Below are positions 11,224 through 22,624 of a stretch of 64,000 nt of DNA, piece by piece. The translations under genes and the position numbers were made by a program. The notes below the pieces were generated by a model. That model made no database searches, was not told the origin of the DNA, and saw only the letters and a list, made by a program, of their open reading frames with translations. The DNA comes from Gracilaria gracilis. Taxonomy: Eukaryota; Rhodophyta; Florideophyceae; Gracilariales; Gracilariaceae. Each line of letters opens with the position of its first letter. Positions within the stretch are counted from its first letter, which is position 1. The stretch lies in the NCBI GenBank assembly GCA_030374805.1, contig JARGSG010000013.1:868001-932000 (forward strand), written 5' to 3'.

Positions 11224-13552
11224 TGGAAGCAGCAAGGTTCAAAGTTTCCTGTTTCAATGCTCATTGCATATATCACTATCTAAAGCTATACTATTAAATC
11301 CTTTGAACAACGCTGGCTGGATGCAAAAACATTTCGCTTAGAGACATTTGCAATTCTTTATGAAATTTGAAGTCCGTTTGTATTATTTTTGTAGCGAATA
11401 TATGAGCTGATGCTTCGCGAGGAACAATCATTATGAAGCAAAATTGTCCAAGTCAAACTGTTTCCGTGCGTATTGCTAGCCTACTTGATACGTCGTGAGT
11501 GTGTGATATAGTGGCACCCAGTTAGCCATTACGACCATTACCTGTGATTACATCACGACCATTCAGTTAGTATAAGTAAAGAGCTCACTCCAGGAGTGGA
11601 GCTACTCTTGGTTGCAGTTATCGACAGTGCGTCGGTCCTGGTTCTGGAAAAGATGTTCAGTGCCAGTATGCATCAGCCTTCACTATCTTACAGAGTGTGA
11701 TTTTATGACGTTTTAAATCTCAGGGAAACATTGGAAGGTGTGTTTCATGATGGCAAGTTCTTGTCACCATTTTAAGCGTGGAGGAGGTCGGCGTACTGGG
11801 CGGCAGCAAGCATGTAAGCTGCACCAGTAAATCAAGTCTGATCGGACTGCGATCAGAAGTCTGTGATAGTCTGCAATGGTTTACATCTAGAATTTGAAGG
11901 AACGACGAAGAGGATCTATTGAAAACGGGAAGTGTGCAGAATGGCAGATCTACAGCGCGGCGCCGGCAACCTTTTTCAGGATTACAGGAGTTCAAGTTCG
12001 TGTCAAGCTGGCGCATTCGCAATGCGTTGGACGGCTGGCGCGGATGCCGGCTGGTCTCTCTTGTTTACCCACCACTCCCACTCTCCTACGAGCAGTGTTG
12101 TCCTAGTGGAGACACACTGAAAGCGTAGCATTGACGCTACGGTGTAGCAGAGCACTCATGAGGATAACTTCGTTCTGTGTCTCCTACATTCCAAGCCATG
12201 AAGACCACAGAGAGCGCGCGAGAGTGCTCAATAGGGTGATCTTTCGACGGCGAATATGCTGGCAGAGGTTGAAGACATGTCGACGTGTACACATCTCCTA
12301 CGTGTATCTGATCAGCGAAATTTGTTTCACTAGAGTACAAGAATGGCAGTCAGCCGCCGCCGTTCTGGCGAGCCAAAAAAATATTGTTACCGACGGTAGC
12401 GTTACCAGCACGAGTGAACAAAAGGGACATGATGTATTCTATCTATGGTATGGCTACAAGGGTACATAGATATGATACATGATGTCTTTCTTGTTCAATG
12501 GTCCTGGAAACGCCGTTCTCTGGCTGTTGCCGACCGTTCAAACCTTTACGCCGATCGTCTTTGACTGCCCGGTCCCGACTGCGCCCGGGTTCTCATGATC
12601 TTTTTCTAAATGTCCCACCCACCCTCCCGAAGGAGCAGTGAAGACCTTCTGGGTCTCATTGAACGCAATGGCCTGTGGCCATCGGTATAACAGAGCATAT
12701 GGTTCTGCCTCTCTGTGTCTCGTACACTACCGAAATATAAAGATCTAGCAAAGAATCCTAACGGAAGAAGGCTATAACACGTTTTATAGGTACACAAGTA
12801 TCGCATGGACGGCTGATGAATGCTCCTGTTTGAACGGCGCACATGCATATGATCTCGGCGTACAAATGTACTCATTCGTGTGGCTGCTACCTTCCGGTAG
12901 AAAACTGCGAGCATTGTAGGTTGCCGTCGCGATGGAAGTTAATGCGACACGGACAGGTCGTGCCTTGGAAATGGGTCTAAAGTCGCGCGTGAAAACCTTT
13001 ACTACAAAGGGGAAAACGTCTCAACCTTAGCGTGTAACCGTTAGCACTGCATTGCTTTTCGGAGGTTTGTGTGGATCGACAAGGAAATAGGAAAGTCAGT
13101 AGTGGAAGCTGGTTCCCGCCCTTTCGGGCTGTATTTGTTGCGTGGAAGAGTTCTTCGCGACTGTTGTTGGTGGGCAGAGTTTCAGAAGGTCAGTGATCGC
13201 CGTCGGGCTCTCATTTTGCGATGAACGCCTCCCATGAGGCGTTCGGTGCCTGTGAGGCGTTCGGTGCCTGTGCGCCGTTCCAACCGCCCCACCCACGACA
13301 TGAATGCTGTTCTACGACACTGACGACCCCGCAAGAGCCGTCATTGCCCACCTACCGCGGGAGTTAAAGAGTCAAAACTTTACGCAGTGAACAACGCTTT
13401 TCGCTCGTGTCTCTACAGAATGACTAGGGCTTGGAAGGGTGGTTGACCCCGACGATGAAATATATGTTTGCAATAGTTGAGCTCCAACAGGGCAAGTGCG
13501 AGCGGCGGTATGCATTCCATTCTCGCTCTACCACGACGGTGTGCATCCAAAA
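11224..13552. other. Intergenic, little recognisable
   Basis: About 2.3 kb without a gene I can support. A GGTAGCGTTACC motif lies near 12391. The frame starting MADLQRGAGNLFQDYR at 11941 looks protein-like for some 16 residues but does not continue convincingly. Near 13226-13270 there is a short imperfect repeat around GAGGCGTTCGGTGCCTGTG. Confidence 0.45.
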
Positions 13553-16500
13553 TCAGGTAACCGTCATGCATACCTTCATCCCGCCGAGGACGTGATCAGC
13601 TACGTCGCATATGATCGGCCAGATCCCTTTGGTCACCGCCTTCACATCCACGGTCTCGGCATTGAAGGGTATGATCTGCACTCCATTAGCCGCGTTTCCC
13701 CTGTAAACCTTCCGTTGCACAATCTGACCCGTCCAAACTGGCGAGTGCATTGATGCCTCGCTGCCATATCCAAATACGTAGAAGCGGATGACCGACGGGA
13801 CCGTGGCCCTGATCACCGGATTGTTCCCGTAAAGGTAGCCATTGATACTGTGCATCGTATTGCTTTCCAACCAATCCTCATCTTCAGACAGCTCTTCGAT
13901 CGCTGTCGTTGTGATGTTACCCGCATTTAGCGCAAACTTCCGCACGCTCCTCCGAATCAGTGGCGATTCGTACTCCCTGAAGATGTTGAGCAGCAACGGG
14001 TGCGCACTACGCGTGCCCTTTGGCAACCTGCTCGCCTTTTGCAGTCGATCACGCTTAGTTATTGCGATGACTCCAGTTAGGCCCGCCGCGGTGTGAGCGA
14101 TGGGGTCCACAGATGAGTAGTAAACATACGGCACCGCATCAAGATCCGAGTTTGACGGACCCGCCTCTGGGCGTACACGGAAGAGGTAGCTCGCTTTGTC
14201 CCCAGGTGAAACAGCTAACGTATCAGGCGACGTAGAGTTCATGAGCTCGAGACCAACAAAATTAATGTTGGTGCCGAAGCGCAGGTTGTTCTGGAAGACG
14301 ATTCGCACGATGTCACCAACCTCGAAATGCAGCAGCGGACCAACAACACCGGAGAACGAGCGCTTCTTCCCGCCCTTCAGGCGAGAAAATGAAGAGTCGC
14401 GATACTCTCGATAGACGGCCTTGACGTAGCGCGAGCCGGGGGTATCAGGGCCTGGCTCTGTAAACACCTCTTCATCACCACCGAAAGGTTGATTAGTGCA
14501 CCCGTCCTTGCCGAGAGGCGTGTAATCCCAATCGATTTCATCAGCCGCGATGTAATGAGTGACATCGACGTCCTCCGGGTGGATCACCGGTGAGGTTGAT
14601 TCCTCACTGACGTAGTATAGCGCTCTCATACCTGCGACGACGTGGTCGTTGACGTTGCATCGCAGTTCGTTAAGTCCCTTGTGACGAGGGAAGACAAGGG
14701 CGCTGGAAAACGAGCCCGCCAAAAGGGTGCCGGAGCCGCGGCTTGCCTCAACATCGAGGCGCAATACCTCCTTCCCAATCATTGGCGTATGCAGGTCCAC
14801 TAAAAGTACGCGACGATACGTGGGCGGGAGAAACAGAACATAGAAGGAAGGTCAGTCACTCCAGATGTAACAGTTGGCGTAAGCAAGGTTGTAGTTCGCA
14901 TAGTTGGAATCGAGATAACGTACCTTCCGTGCCCAAGGCATAAAAGTAGAAGCGCGTCGGTTGCCCCTGGGAGAGGGTGATAAGGGGCCCGTTGCAATAA
15001 AGGAACCCATTGATGGAGTGCATCAAGTTGGACTCTTGAAACTGCTCGTTCTCCGTGAGCTGTTCGAGCTGCTCCTCCGAAAGCTGCCTGTTGTCGTCGT
15101 TCTTCAACACATTTCGATCAAAGTGGAAGCTCTCGGCCTCATTCATGACGGACATGTGCAAGAACACCTCCTTGGTGCCATCCGACGGCAGCAAAGTCTC
15201 CTCATCATAATCGGCGTCTCTCGCTATAACGACAATCGCGCCAAACAGCCCTGCATACGTATCCAAGATCTCATTACGGTGGCTGTGATAGATCCACAGC
15301 TTGGTCTGCTGTCGCTCACCAGGCCCCGGCCCGGCGCGCTCCGGTACCGACCAGCGGTATGTATAGGTATCGCCAGGCTGCACACTGTCATCGAGCTTGT
15401 CACTGCGCGCCGTTCCGTCGTTGTACGGCGCGCCCTCGTTGGCCTTGTCGTACAGCACGCCGTGCGGGTGCATCGAAGCCGGCACCGACGCCAGGTTGCG
15501 GAAATGGACAACGATATCCTCACCGACACGCGCGCGAAGCACCGGGCCCATGATTCCGAGGTGGCCCTCCGCCTCGCTTCGCTCGACGCGCTTGGAAAAG
15601 GTGCTGTCGGTATACTGCACGTAGCGTGACTTGATGTAGTTGGAGCCGATAGCAAAACCGGTGGCGTTGTTGCCAAGCTCAATTGCGAAGCGGTCCTCGA
15701 CGAAGATGCGCTCATCGTCGCCGAAGGGCTTGCGGTCGCAGAGGTTCCACCCGGCCGGCGCGTAGTCCCACTCGACATCCTCCGCCTGCACAAAGTACGT
15801 ACGCTGTCTGCTCGGCACGAACGGGGGCGCCTTCTCGCCACCACCGACAGCAGCAGGGCGCACGGAGAGCAGCGCCTCCATGCCGGCGCGCAGATGGTCG
15901 TTGACATGGCAGTGAAACAGCCACACACCGACGCTATCCGGCTCGATCTGCAAGGCGGCCGTGGAGCCCGGCAGCAATCGGACCGAGTCGGAGTGCTCGC
16001 CGCCGGCGGTGACGCCAACCATGCCGTGCATATGAGCGGTATGCACGTCGACCTCATTACCCACGGAGCCGAGATAGAGCACGGAGCGCTGCCCCTGCAC
16101 GAACTCGAACGCCGGCAGCGAGCAGAACACGCGCCCATTGACGGAGTGCATGAGGTTTCCCTCGCGCTCATCGCCCTCCTCGTCGGCGCGGTTCTCGTCG
16201 CCAACCCACAGCACGGCAAACAGCTCGCGGCGCACACGCGTGGGCACGCCGGCCGGCGAAAGCTCGCCGGGCGCGTACAGCACGGCCGGCCCCAACAGGC
16301 CGCGGTACACGCCGGCCGCGCCGTCCGGCGCACGCCCCCCCAGCGTGGCGCGGTACAACAGCATGCGCGAGCGCACGAACGCGGTCGGCGCCGGCGCCGA
16401 CTCCGCCGTGACGCGGAAGCGCAGCCGCACCAGCTGCCGCGGCCGCGTGATGAGCGGGTGTTTCCCGACGCGGCGCACGCCGTTGAGCTGGAAGGCCAGC

Positions 16501-16919
16501 GGCAGCACGTCGCTCGCGGCGGCGGTGGCGGCGCGCGGCGGGCCGCGCAGCACGACGACCAGCGTGTCGCCGGCGGCCGCGCGCAGCACGGGGCCCAGCA
16601 GGGCGAGGTGCAGCTCGTGGCGGCGGCGCTTGACGCGCTTGCGGAAGGCGCGCGTGTAGGCGCGGAAGCGCAGCTTGTGGTACACGGACGACGGCGTGAA
16701 GCGCAGACGCGCCGCCAGCGAGCGGTGGCCGCCGCCCACGAAGAGGCGCTGCGTGCGCGTGAAGGGCGCGGCCGTGCAGCGGTCCAATCGGCGGCCGGAC
16801 GAGGCGGACGGCGGGTAGTAGTCCCAGCGCGCCGCGTCGATGGAGAGGTGGTACACGCGCGTGCGCGCGCGCGCGCGCGACGCGAGCAGCAGCGCGGCCG
16901 CGAGCAGCAGCGGCAGCAT
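13553..16919 (-). CDS. Multicopper oxidase, ceruloplasmin/hephaestin type (probable ferroxidase)
   Basis: Two exons (16919-14924 and 14799-13553) give about 1,080 residues, close to the ~1,065 of ceruloplasmin. Joining them restores GTEVDLHTPMIGKEV across the splice. The start at 16919 gives a clean signal peptide (MLPLLLAAALLLASRARA); the frame stays open upstream to 17204. Cupredoxin repeats are visible throughout. Copper ligands cluster in the middle: HTAHMHG (~295) and FHCHVNDHLRAGM (~335) in one repeat, then SMHPHG (~483) and YHSH (~545) in the next. The last repeat has only ICDVADHVLGGM and the fourth RCNVNDHVVAGM, so both lack the HCH core. In ceruloplasmin the trinuclear site joins the first and last domains; here it appears to join domains 2 and 3. 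Members oxidise Fe(II) with O2 at the cell surface or outside the cell. The iron role is inferred from family. Confidence 0.85.
14800..14923 (-). other. Intron of the multicopper oxidase gene (124 bp)
   Basis: Donor AAG|GTACGT and acceptor TTTTAG|TG on the minus strand, phase 1. Splicing keeps the cupredoxin reading frame, and the next exon starts with a D-L-H-T-P copper-site-like stretch. Confidence 0.85.
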
Positions 16920-17353
16920 GCGCGGCGGCGGCGGCGGCGCGCGGGCATGGAGGCGGCGCGCGGTCATGGCGGCGGCGGCGGCGGCGGCGGCGTGGGTGAC
17001 GGTGGTGCGGCGCGACGCGGCATGGCGCTCGGCGCGGAGATTAAGTCGGGCGCGGCGGCGCACGCGCGTCGCAGCTGCGGCGCGGGCGATGGCGGCAGAA
17101 CGTGCGAGAGATATCGTTGATCTCGGCGGGCGCGGGGGCCGCGGTGGCAGCAGCGCACGGTGCGACAAACACGCGCCGCACTGCCGCATTCGCGTGCACG
17201 CCAAGCAGATTCACGCGTGCCCATTTACACCCAACGTAGCCATGGGCTAACTGCGGGCTAAAGTGTTTTAACTTGTACATTTAGTGAAGTTACCTTACGT
17301 CAGCTTCCCTCAATCCGGTGCGTCCCCCCCCCCGCCTCCGTTTTCGCCGTTCC

Positions 17354-17809
17354 TCACAGCGACACGGCGCGGTCGTTGTCCACCGACAGCACGGCCACGC
17401 CCGAGGGCGCCAGCGCGGTCTGCAGCGCGTGCTGCACGGCCTCGGCGCGCACGGGCGTGGCGCCTTCGCAGCCGACGAACAGCAGGTGCAGGCTGCCGAT
17501 GTTGACGTCCTCGCCGAGCGCGCAGCCGGCGGTGTGCGCGTCGGCGCGCAGCGCAGCGTCGGCGCTTACACGGCACGCCGTGCTGCACGGCGCGCTGATA
17601 CGCGCGATGAACGCGTTGTCGATGACGTCCTCATCGGCCAGCAGCGGCAGCGGCGACGGCGACGGCGTCTCGCACGGCTCGTCCGAGCACTCTGGCAGCG
17701 GCGCGTCGCCGCCGTCCGTTAGCGTGGCGCTGTGCGCGGCGCGCAGCAGCACGGCCAGCAGCAGCACGTACACACAGCGAGTGTGCCACGCAGTTTGGCG
17801 CGTATTCAT
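17354..17809 (-). CDS. Secreted stand-alone subtilase pro-region-like protein 1
   Basis: A 151-residue secreted protein. MNTRQTAWHTRC leads into a hydrophobic signal segment (VYVLLLAVLLRAAHS). After a short Ser/Pro linker, the C-terminal ~95 residues (nt 17354-17640) match the pro-region of the subtilase at 32418: both have N-x-F-x-x-R-I-S-x-x-C-x3-C-R, then GC, then an IGSLHL strand, another cysteine, a helix, and a closing hydrophobic stretch before (D/N)N. It ends exactly where the protease domain would begin. Stand-alone homologues of subtilase propeptides (yeast Pbi2, Pleurotus POIA1) inhibit or chaperone subtilases, and I infer that role here. The start at 17809 matches the paralogue's. 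Confidence 0.75.
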   Translation of the reverse strand: MNTRQTAWHTRCVYVLLLAVLLRAAHSATLTDGGDAPLPECSDEPCETPSPSPLPLLADEDVIDNAFIARISAPCSTACRVSADAALRADAHTAGCALGEDVNIGSLHLLFVGCEGATPVRAEAVQHALQTALAPSGVAVLSVDNDRAVSL

Positions 17810-17910
17810 GGTGCGGCAAAGCGTTGTATTCCCACTTGGTTGCACGCAGTGAAGCGTTCGGGCGATGGTTGGAGCACGTCTGCAGCCTTGGCGACGCCGC
17901 TGTGGCGCTT

Positions 17911-17925
17911 CTTTTATGCGCCAAA
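17911..17925 (-). promoter_or_regulatory. E2F-like site abutting a TATA-like box
   Basis: On the minus strand TTTGGCGC (17925-17918) abuts CATAAAAG (17918-17911), about 105 bp before the ATG at 17809. TTTGGCGC fits the E2F/DP consensus TTTSSCGC. The same arrangement precedes the paralogous gene at 24291-24277. Confidence 0.5.
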
Positions 17926-18139
17926 GCGAGCCGCTCGGGCAGCTAAACTACGGCGGTGGAAAGCGATGAGCGCAGAGTACGTGTAGTGTATCTAGAATGC
18001 ATTACTGTTGACGAGTTTGTGCAACACAGTGTGTGCCATAAAAAAGCGCGATGCATCGCTAAAAAGCTTCAAAAATAATTGGCGCCTTGTTGAGCCGCGT
18101 CTTGTTGGCAGTGCCACGCTCCCAGAAATGTCCGTTCAC

Positions 18140-18168
18140 TACCAACGGTAGCGTTGTTACCAACGGTA
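18140..18168. repeat. Two copies of the 11-mer TACCAACGGTA
   Basis: Exact copies at 18140-18150 and 18158-18168 of a motif also present (either orientation) at 24639-24649, 29571-29581 and 54561-54571. It has TACC/GGTA ends and contains CAACGG, a MYB-type core. Confidence 0.6.
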
Positions 18169-18314
18169 CCTTCAACCCTTCAGATACCCTTGTATGTCTA
18201 CTTCTCGTCACAATTCAGCGCCAAGCAAACGCCCGTTCACCCAAGTCCCGGGAGCCTTCTTCGAGAGCGAATCAGTATCAACGCCAAACTGCCCAAGCCT
18301 AAGCCTGTAGCACC

Positions 18315-19081
18315 CTACTTGCGTGTCACAACAACACTCTTGTCGCTGCCGCTGCCACACAATATTACGTACGCCCTGTCCTTGTCCGTCAGCTCGTTCG
18401 TCACTCTCCACGTGTTCTTCGCCCAGTGCGACGGCTTACGCATGTCGTAAAACACCCGGCTCTTCACAAACCGCGTGCCGATGAACACCATCACCGACAA
18501 CGCCCACATGATCGCCGCCACAATCAGCATCCAGTGCGGCAGCAACGTCTCTCTTTGCGTCGAATCAATCATGTTGCATTGCCCTTGTCTACTGCCGCTG
18601 AACAACACTTTCTTCAATGTGAGCTCACTTAACACCCCCCGAGTGTACAACGATAGAAGCAGTTCAGTCATGCCCTCCAGCAAAGCGCTAACATCGTACG
18701 TCAAGTGCGTCCGCAATCCTATCACAGCGCCCATAAACGTTTCCCCAGGAAGCGGCGGGATTCAAAAAAACACCCACTTTCCCTCGGAAAACATACCAAC
18801 GCACATACCACTGTTGCATTTCGAATGACCAGCTCTGTCAACAAAGTTCTCAGACACAGCACCGTTGTCTTGATACCAGAATATGGGCTCGTTGCTACAT
18901 CGTATCTTTCCAGAATCAAGGCTCTAGTTTCCATTCGAAACCGATATGGTCTGGTTTAAGCTCAGTCGAAGACAACTGGAAGTAATGGCATCCAGTTCCT
19001 CACCATGTATTTCCCCGAAAGAAGAACTGTTTCTTGCAAACGTGCTCACGCACTTTTGATCTGAACTGATTGCACGATCAT
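18315..19081 (-). pseudogene. Six-cysteine membrane protein, decayed copy in block 1
   Basis: Clearly homologous to the intact gene at 25811-24702: the shared stretch runs from the first ectodomain cysteine (SSDQKCVSTFARNSSSFGEI) through the third membrane segment to the PSHWAKNTW tail. The ectodomain is broken by frameshifts around 18720-18930. The region coding for the N-terminal membrane pair is missing by deletion (about 420 bp relative to block 2). The C-terminal 139 residues remain open from 18734 to the stop at 18315. It is a host gene relic, or a much shortened form if the frame breaks are sequencing errors; the deletion argues for a relic. Confidence 0.7.
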
Positions 19082-19477
19082 GCTGCTCCAAGATCGCCTC
19101 TGGAGATATCCCTTGGAAAGTGGCAAAGACGCCAACGACTGCTCTCTTCCCAAGAAAACGGCGAAACCAGATGGACCACCAGTGCTGACTGCTTACTAAC
19201 ACGCCTACATCAAAACCGTCGCTTGGGACCAAAAAGTTGGTTCGACGTTTTCCAACGTCTGTCTCTCCACCATTTCTTATCCATTTTGTCTCATCTTTAG
19301 TGCATCGGAAAGGTCTTTGTCTCCGCTTTAAAGCGATGCTAGACGCGTCACTGGGTGACCTCCATCACACTCAATATGTTCGACTGCACGCATATCCCCA
19401 AAACACATCAAATTCGCATAAAACTCAAAACAGTAAATCTCATACACATGTCAGATTCTGTACTACTTTTTGCCTGA

Positions 19478-19640
19478 GGCATCCCACACAATGTCCTTCA
19501 GACTTCTTAACGCAGGCTCGGAGTCCGTCTCGACAATATTGTACTTTCCCTGGAACGTTAGCGGCCGTTGTAATAGTCAAGAAACGCATTCTGGCAAGTG
19601 TACTGATTGGTATCAGGGTTTGCGGATGGTGTTACTCGTC
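19478..19640 (-). pseudogene. Possible decayed exon, unknown protein
   Basis: Two adjoining minus-strand frames read like protein (a stretch near NPDTNQYTCQNAFLDYYNG, then one near GKYNIVETDSEPALRSLKD ending in a stop), separated by a frame change. No family is recognised and no start is seen. This is reported only because the amino-acid composition is more protein-like than its surroundings. Confidence 0.2.
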
Positions 19641-20174
19641 ATTTAGAGAGTTGTTGTGGTTCAATGGGTCATATGAATCTGGTGTCTACATGTGCATTCG
19701 GTGTTATGAAGAGTCTTGCTGTGTCTTACGAACAATTGGAGAATTGTCGTCATAAGTTCTCATGGTATCCGATGTAGCTTGTAGGTCGTCAGGGAGGAGC
19801 TGGCCGACTTGGCGAAAAATAGGGGTGCAAGGCACCAGATATGAAAAGACACATTAAAAATTTACAGACACATTTGCTGTAGGCGTGTTACTAAGAATAT
19901 GAGCACTGATCGGGTGCTTTGCTGTAATTTTCTGAGAGCATGACAGCAATCATTGGGTCATTCCTGAAATAAGCAAAACGCAAAAAAGTAATCTGCGTGT
20001 TCGTGCTTTTGCGTTTCAATGGTCGATCGGAAAACCTGAGAAACGCAACAGTAAGACAGCCACACCACCCACTTTCTGAGTAAGCGCGTACATTATTCAC
20101 AGCGTCTGATATGGTGCCCAGTCCCGTCGTCTTCAAAACAATTTGCAACATCTCTCCTTAATCTCAGCTTTGCA

Positions 20175-21329
20175 ATGGCAATGAGGTCAACTACGATTCT
20201 CATCGGCATGCTTTCTCGACCTCCGCCGTACCTTTCAAAGCTTTCCGTACACGAAAGACGCATTCGACAGAGACGCATTAGGCGGAGAGCCCTTCGAATA
20301 CCAAAAGCCTCTCCTTTTGCATACCTGTTTCAATCGGGCTGTGATGCCTCATTGATTACTTTATGCGGGTTAGATCATGAAGGGTTTTCAAAGTTGATGA
20401 ATGGTTTTCAACCTCTATACAATAGGTATACTCCATACGCATCGGATGGAAGAATCAAAATCAAACGATCATCTTCCAAAGGACGACCACGGTCTCTTTC
20501 TGCCTGCCATGCGCTTGGCCTTTTTCTGGCGCATACGCGAACACGTGGTTCTACCATGGCATTGTCGCTCATATTTGGATGTACCGCGAGCGTAATGTCT
20601 CTTTTTCTTCGATTTGTAAGAAGGATTGTCGTCAAACTGCTATGTAATAGTAAAGAAGCCGAGATTCGGATGCCGTCTGTTGAAGAGTTTCGAACGTTTA
20701 GGTCCCAAATTGTATCTTTCTACCCGACCCTCGAGAAAGTGTACTGCTTTGCTGATGGACTTAAGATTAAACTGCAGTGCAGTGGGGATATACTGGAACA
20801 AAGTATGTTCTATAATGGGTGGAAACATGATCATTATGTCGGAAACATATTGACATTTGCACCAAACGGCACCATTATATGCTGCGGGTTAAACGCCCCG
20901 GGTTCAATGCACGACTCAACGATTGCGGAGATTACTGGGGTTTATGATAAATTGGGGAAAGCCTACAGATCGTTTGGAGGGATGTGCGTAATTGACTCGG
21001 CATTTGGACAGGCTCGACATCCATTTCTTATCAAAAGTGGTACTGACAGACGTGTAGAAGACGAAAATGAAGAAAGAATTATTCTTGGGGAGCAGGCCAC
21101 ATCTTTGAGGCAAAGTGCGGAATGGGGAATGCGGGCTTTTCGAGCCTGTTTTCCTAGACTTGAAGATAGGATCAGATGGGAGGACAGAGGGGAAAGGAAG
21201 TTGTTGGTTTTGTCTTGTGTTTTGTTGTTCAATTTTCGAACAAGGACAGTAGGTCTAAATCAGATAAGGTCAACTTTCAGCCAGGCTCTTCAAGGCGACG
21301 TTAGTTTTTTATTTCCGTCTTACTGGTAA
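20175..21329 (+). CDS. PIF/Harbinger transposase (DDE_Tnp_4 type)
   Basis: A 384-residue endonuclease that cuts and rejoins the element's ends in the nucleus. An N-terminal region of about 100 residues looks helical and basic. The RNase-H-like catalytic core shows the first acid in YCFADGLKI (~194), the second in GMCVIDSAFG (~272) and a final acidic residue in the QSAEWGMRAF helix (~318), the spacing expected of this group. YNGWKHDHYVGNILTFAPNG and GSMHDSTI are typical family stretches. No break is seen. It ends in convergent orientation about 40 bp from the partner gene, as in other Harbinger elements, and works with that Myb/SANT-like partner for DNA binding. Confidence 0.9.
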   Translation: MAMRSTTILIGMLSRPPPYLSKLSVHERRIRQRRIRRRALRIPKASPFAYLFQSGCDASLITLCGLDHEGFSKLMNGFQPLYNRYTPYASDGRIKIKRSSSKGRPRSLSACHALGLFLAHTRTRGSTMALSLIFGCTASVMSLFLRFVRRIVVKLLCNSKEAEIRMPSVEEFRTFRSQIVSFYPTLEKVYCFADGLKIKLQCSGDILEQSMFYNGWKHDHYVGNILTFAPNGTIICCGLNAPGSMHDSTIAEITGVYDKLGKAYRSFGGMCVIDSAFGQARHPFLIKSGTDRRVEDENEERIILGEQATSLRQSAEWGMRAFRACFPRLEDRIRWEDRGERKLLVLSCVLLFNFRTRTVGLNQIRSTFSQALQGDVSFLFPSYW

Positions 21330-21370
21330 GGATGGCTCACAAATATAAACTGCAGCAACTATTTACTGCT

Positions 21371-22624
21371 TTAACTAGGCGGGGGGCTTCTGGAGCTACC
21401 GCAGTTTCTCTGTTTCTGATGGGTTCCCATCGTCACCATCATCATCATTTCCATAAACCGTTCATACCGCTTCGATTCACGCTCTTCCCGCTGAACTTCC
21501 CGATCCTGGCGCCGTGATTCTAGAACCCTCTCACGCTCTTCTCGTTTGGCCTCGCGCTCCTCGCGCCGGGATTCTATTTCTCGTTGCGATTTGCGATGCT
21601 CTTGCTCCTGTGCCATACTCATCTTCAAAATATCCATCAAGTCATCCCCCCCCCGACGTGTACGAGCGCGAACCAGTTGCTTACGGCTAAGGTTCAGAGC
21701 ATCTTGCGTTGCAGAACCAGCATTTAGGCCAGGTGCAACAATTGAATTGCTTGCATCTTCCTCCTGTTGCGTTCCTACAGCATCATCTATCTCGGTGTCA
21801 CTCCCGCCATCTGCTCCACTCGCCTCTTCTAGTTCGTGTTCATCAGTCCCATCGGTGACGTCGGCTTTGTGTTTGATCAGTTCATTGATCCGCTTTGCCT
21901 CTTTTACATCTAAAGGGCAAACGGGTGAACCTGTAGGAACTTTGGTGCGATGCAATGCGGAAAACTTCCGCCGTAAAGACTCTGCACTTCTTTGGCTTTC
22001 CGGAAATGTTTCCGAATGCTCTCGCGCTACAGCATCCCACTCGTACGGTCCGATCGGGAGAAGCCTATCCATGATGGAAAGAAAGTTCAGAGACTCTGCC
22101 AATGTAAACGTGTACCCTCGTGTGTTCTTTGAGGTTTTCTTCTTTTGTTTCTTGTTCACAGTGCGCTTGGCGGCGCCCCGAGGCGTAGCAGTTGGTAGGG
22201 ATGCTCCGGCAGGCCCACCATGCACATTTCTCCTACTACGTGTTTTCCCTTGAACAGGGGGCTGTGCTGCTGCATGAGGCATAGACGAAAGGGATGGCTG
22301 CAGAGTTTGCAGTAGAGCAGACCCCGATTCGGTGTGGGGCGGCAAACGATGGCCCGGAAAGTTTTGTGGTGGCAGCTGACGCTGTTGATTGCCTTGACGG
22401 TCATAATGTGTGCGTAGAGAGGGTAGGGATCCATGAGCAGGTGTGTGTCGAAAGGGCGCTATGGTTGTTGGCATATCACATGTTGTCGAAGTAGGATCAT
22501 ACCCAGTCCGAAAAGATAGAGGTTGTGTGAGTTTCGGCTCGTTTTCGTTATCCGGATGCAACTCGCTGAAAGGAATGAATTGGTGAGCTTCTGACGGTGT
22601 TGGTGGTTGTCTGTTGGAGGCCAT
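21371..22624 (-). CDS. Harbinger accessory protein, Myb/SANT-like
   Basis: A protein of about 417 residues from the MASNRQ start. The first 120 residues are Pro/Gln-rich and disordered. A basic patch (NKKQKKKTSKNTRGYTF) leads into a trihelical Myb/SANT-like domain (ESLNFLSIMDRLLPIGPYEW...SAESLRRKFSAL). An acidic linker and a long charged coiled coil of R/E-rich heptads end it. In this superfamily the partner binds terminal DNA and carries the transposase into the nucleus. The frame is open throughout. The ATG at 22660 is 12 codons further out and is equally possible. Confidence 0.8.
   Translation of the reverse strand: MASNRQPPTPSEAHQFIPFSELHPDNENEPKLTQPLSFRTGYDPTSTTCDMPTTIAPFRHTPAHGSLPSLRTHYDRQGNQQRQLPPQNFPGHRLPPHTESGSALLQTLQPSLSSMPHAAAQPPVQGKTRSRRNVHGGPAGASLPTATPRGAAKRTVNKKQKKKTSKNTRGYTFTLAESLNFLSIMDRLLPIGPYEWDAVAREHSETFPESQRSAESLRRKFSALHRTKVPTGSPVCPLDVKEAKRINELIKHKADVTDGTDEHELEEASGADGGSDTEIDDAVGTQQEEDASNSIVAPGLNAGSATQDALNLSRKQLVRARTRRGGDDLMDILKMSMAQEQEHRKSQREIESRREEREAKREERERVLESRRQDREVQREERESKRYERFMEMMMMVTMGTHQKQRNCGSSRSPPPS

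Noticed and set aside
15894-17250. Long frames opposite the multicopper oxidase gene
   Set aside because: They are Arg/Ala/His-rich shadows of GC-rich coding sequence. The oxidase frame carries all the copper motifs.
19237-19755. 172-residue plus-strand frame
   Set aside because: No domain, signal or conserved pattern; the opposite strand looks slightly more protein-like in part.
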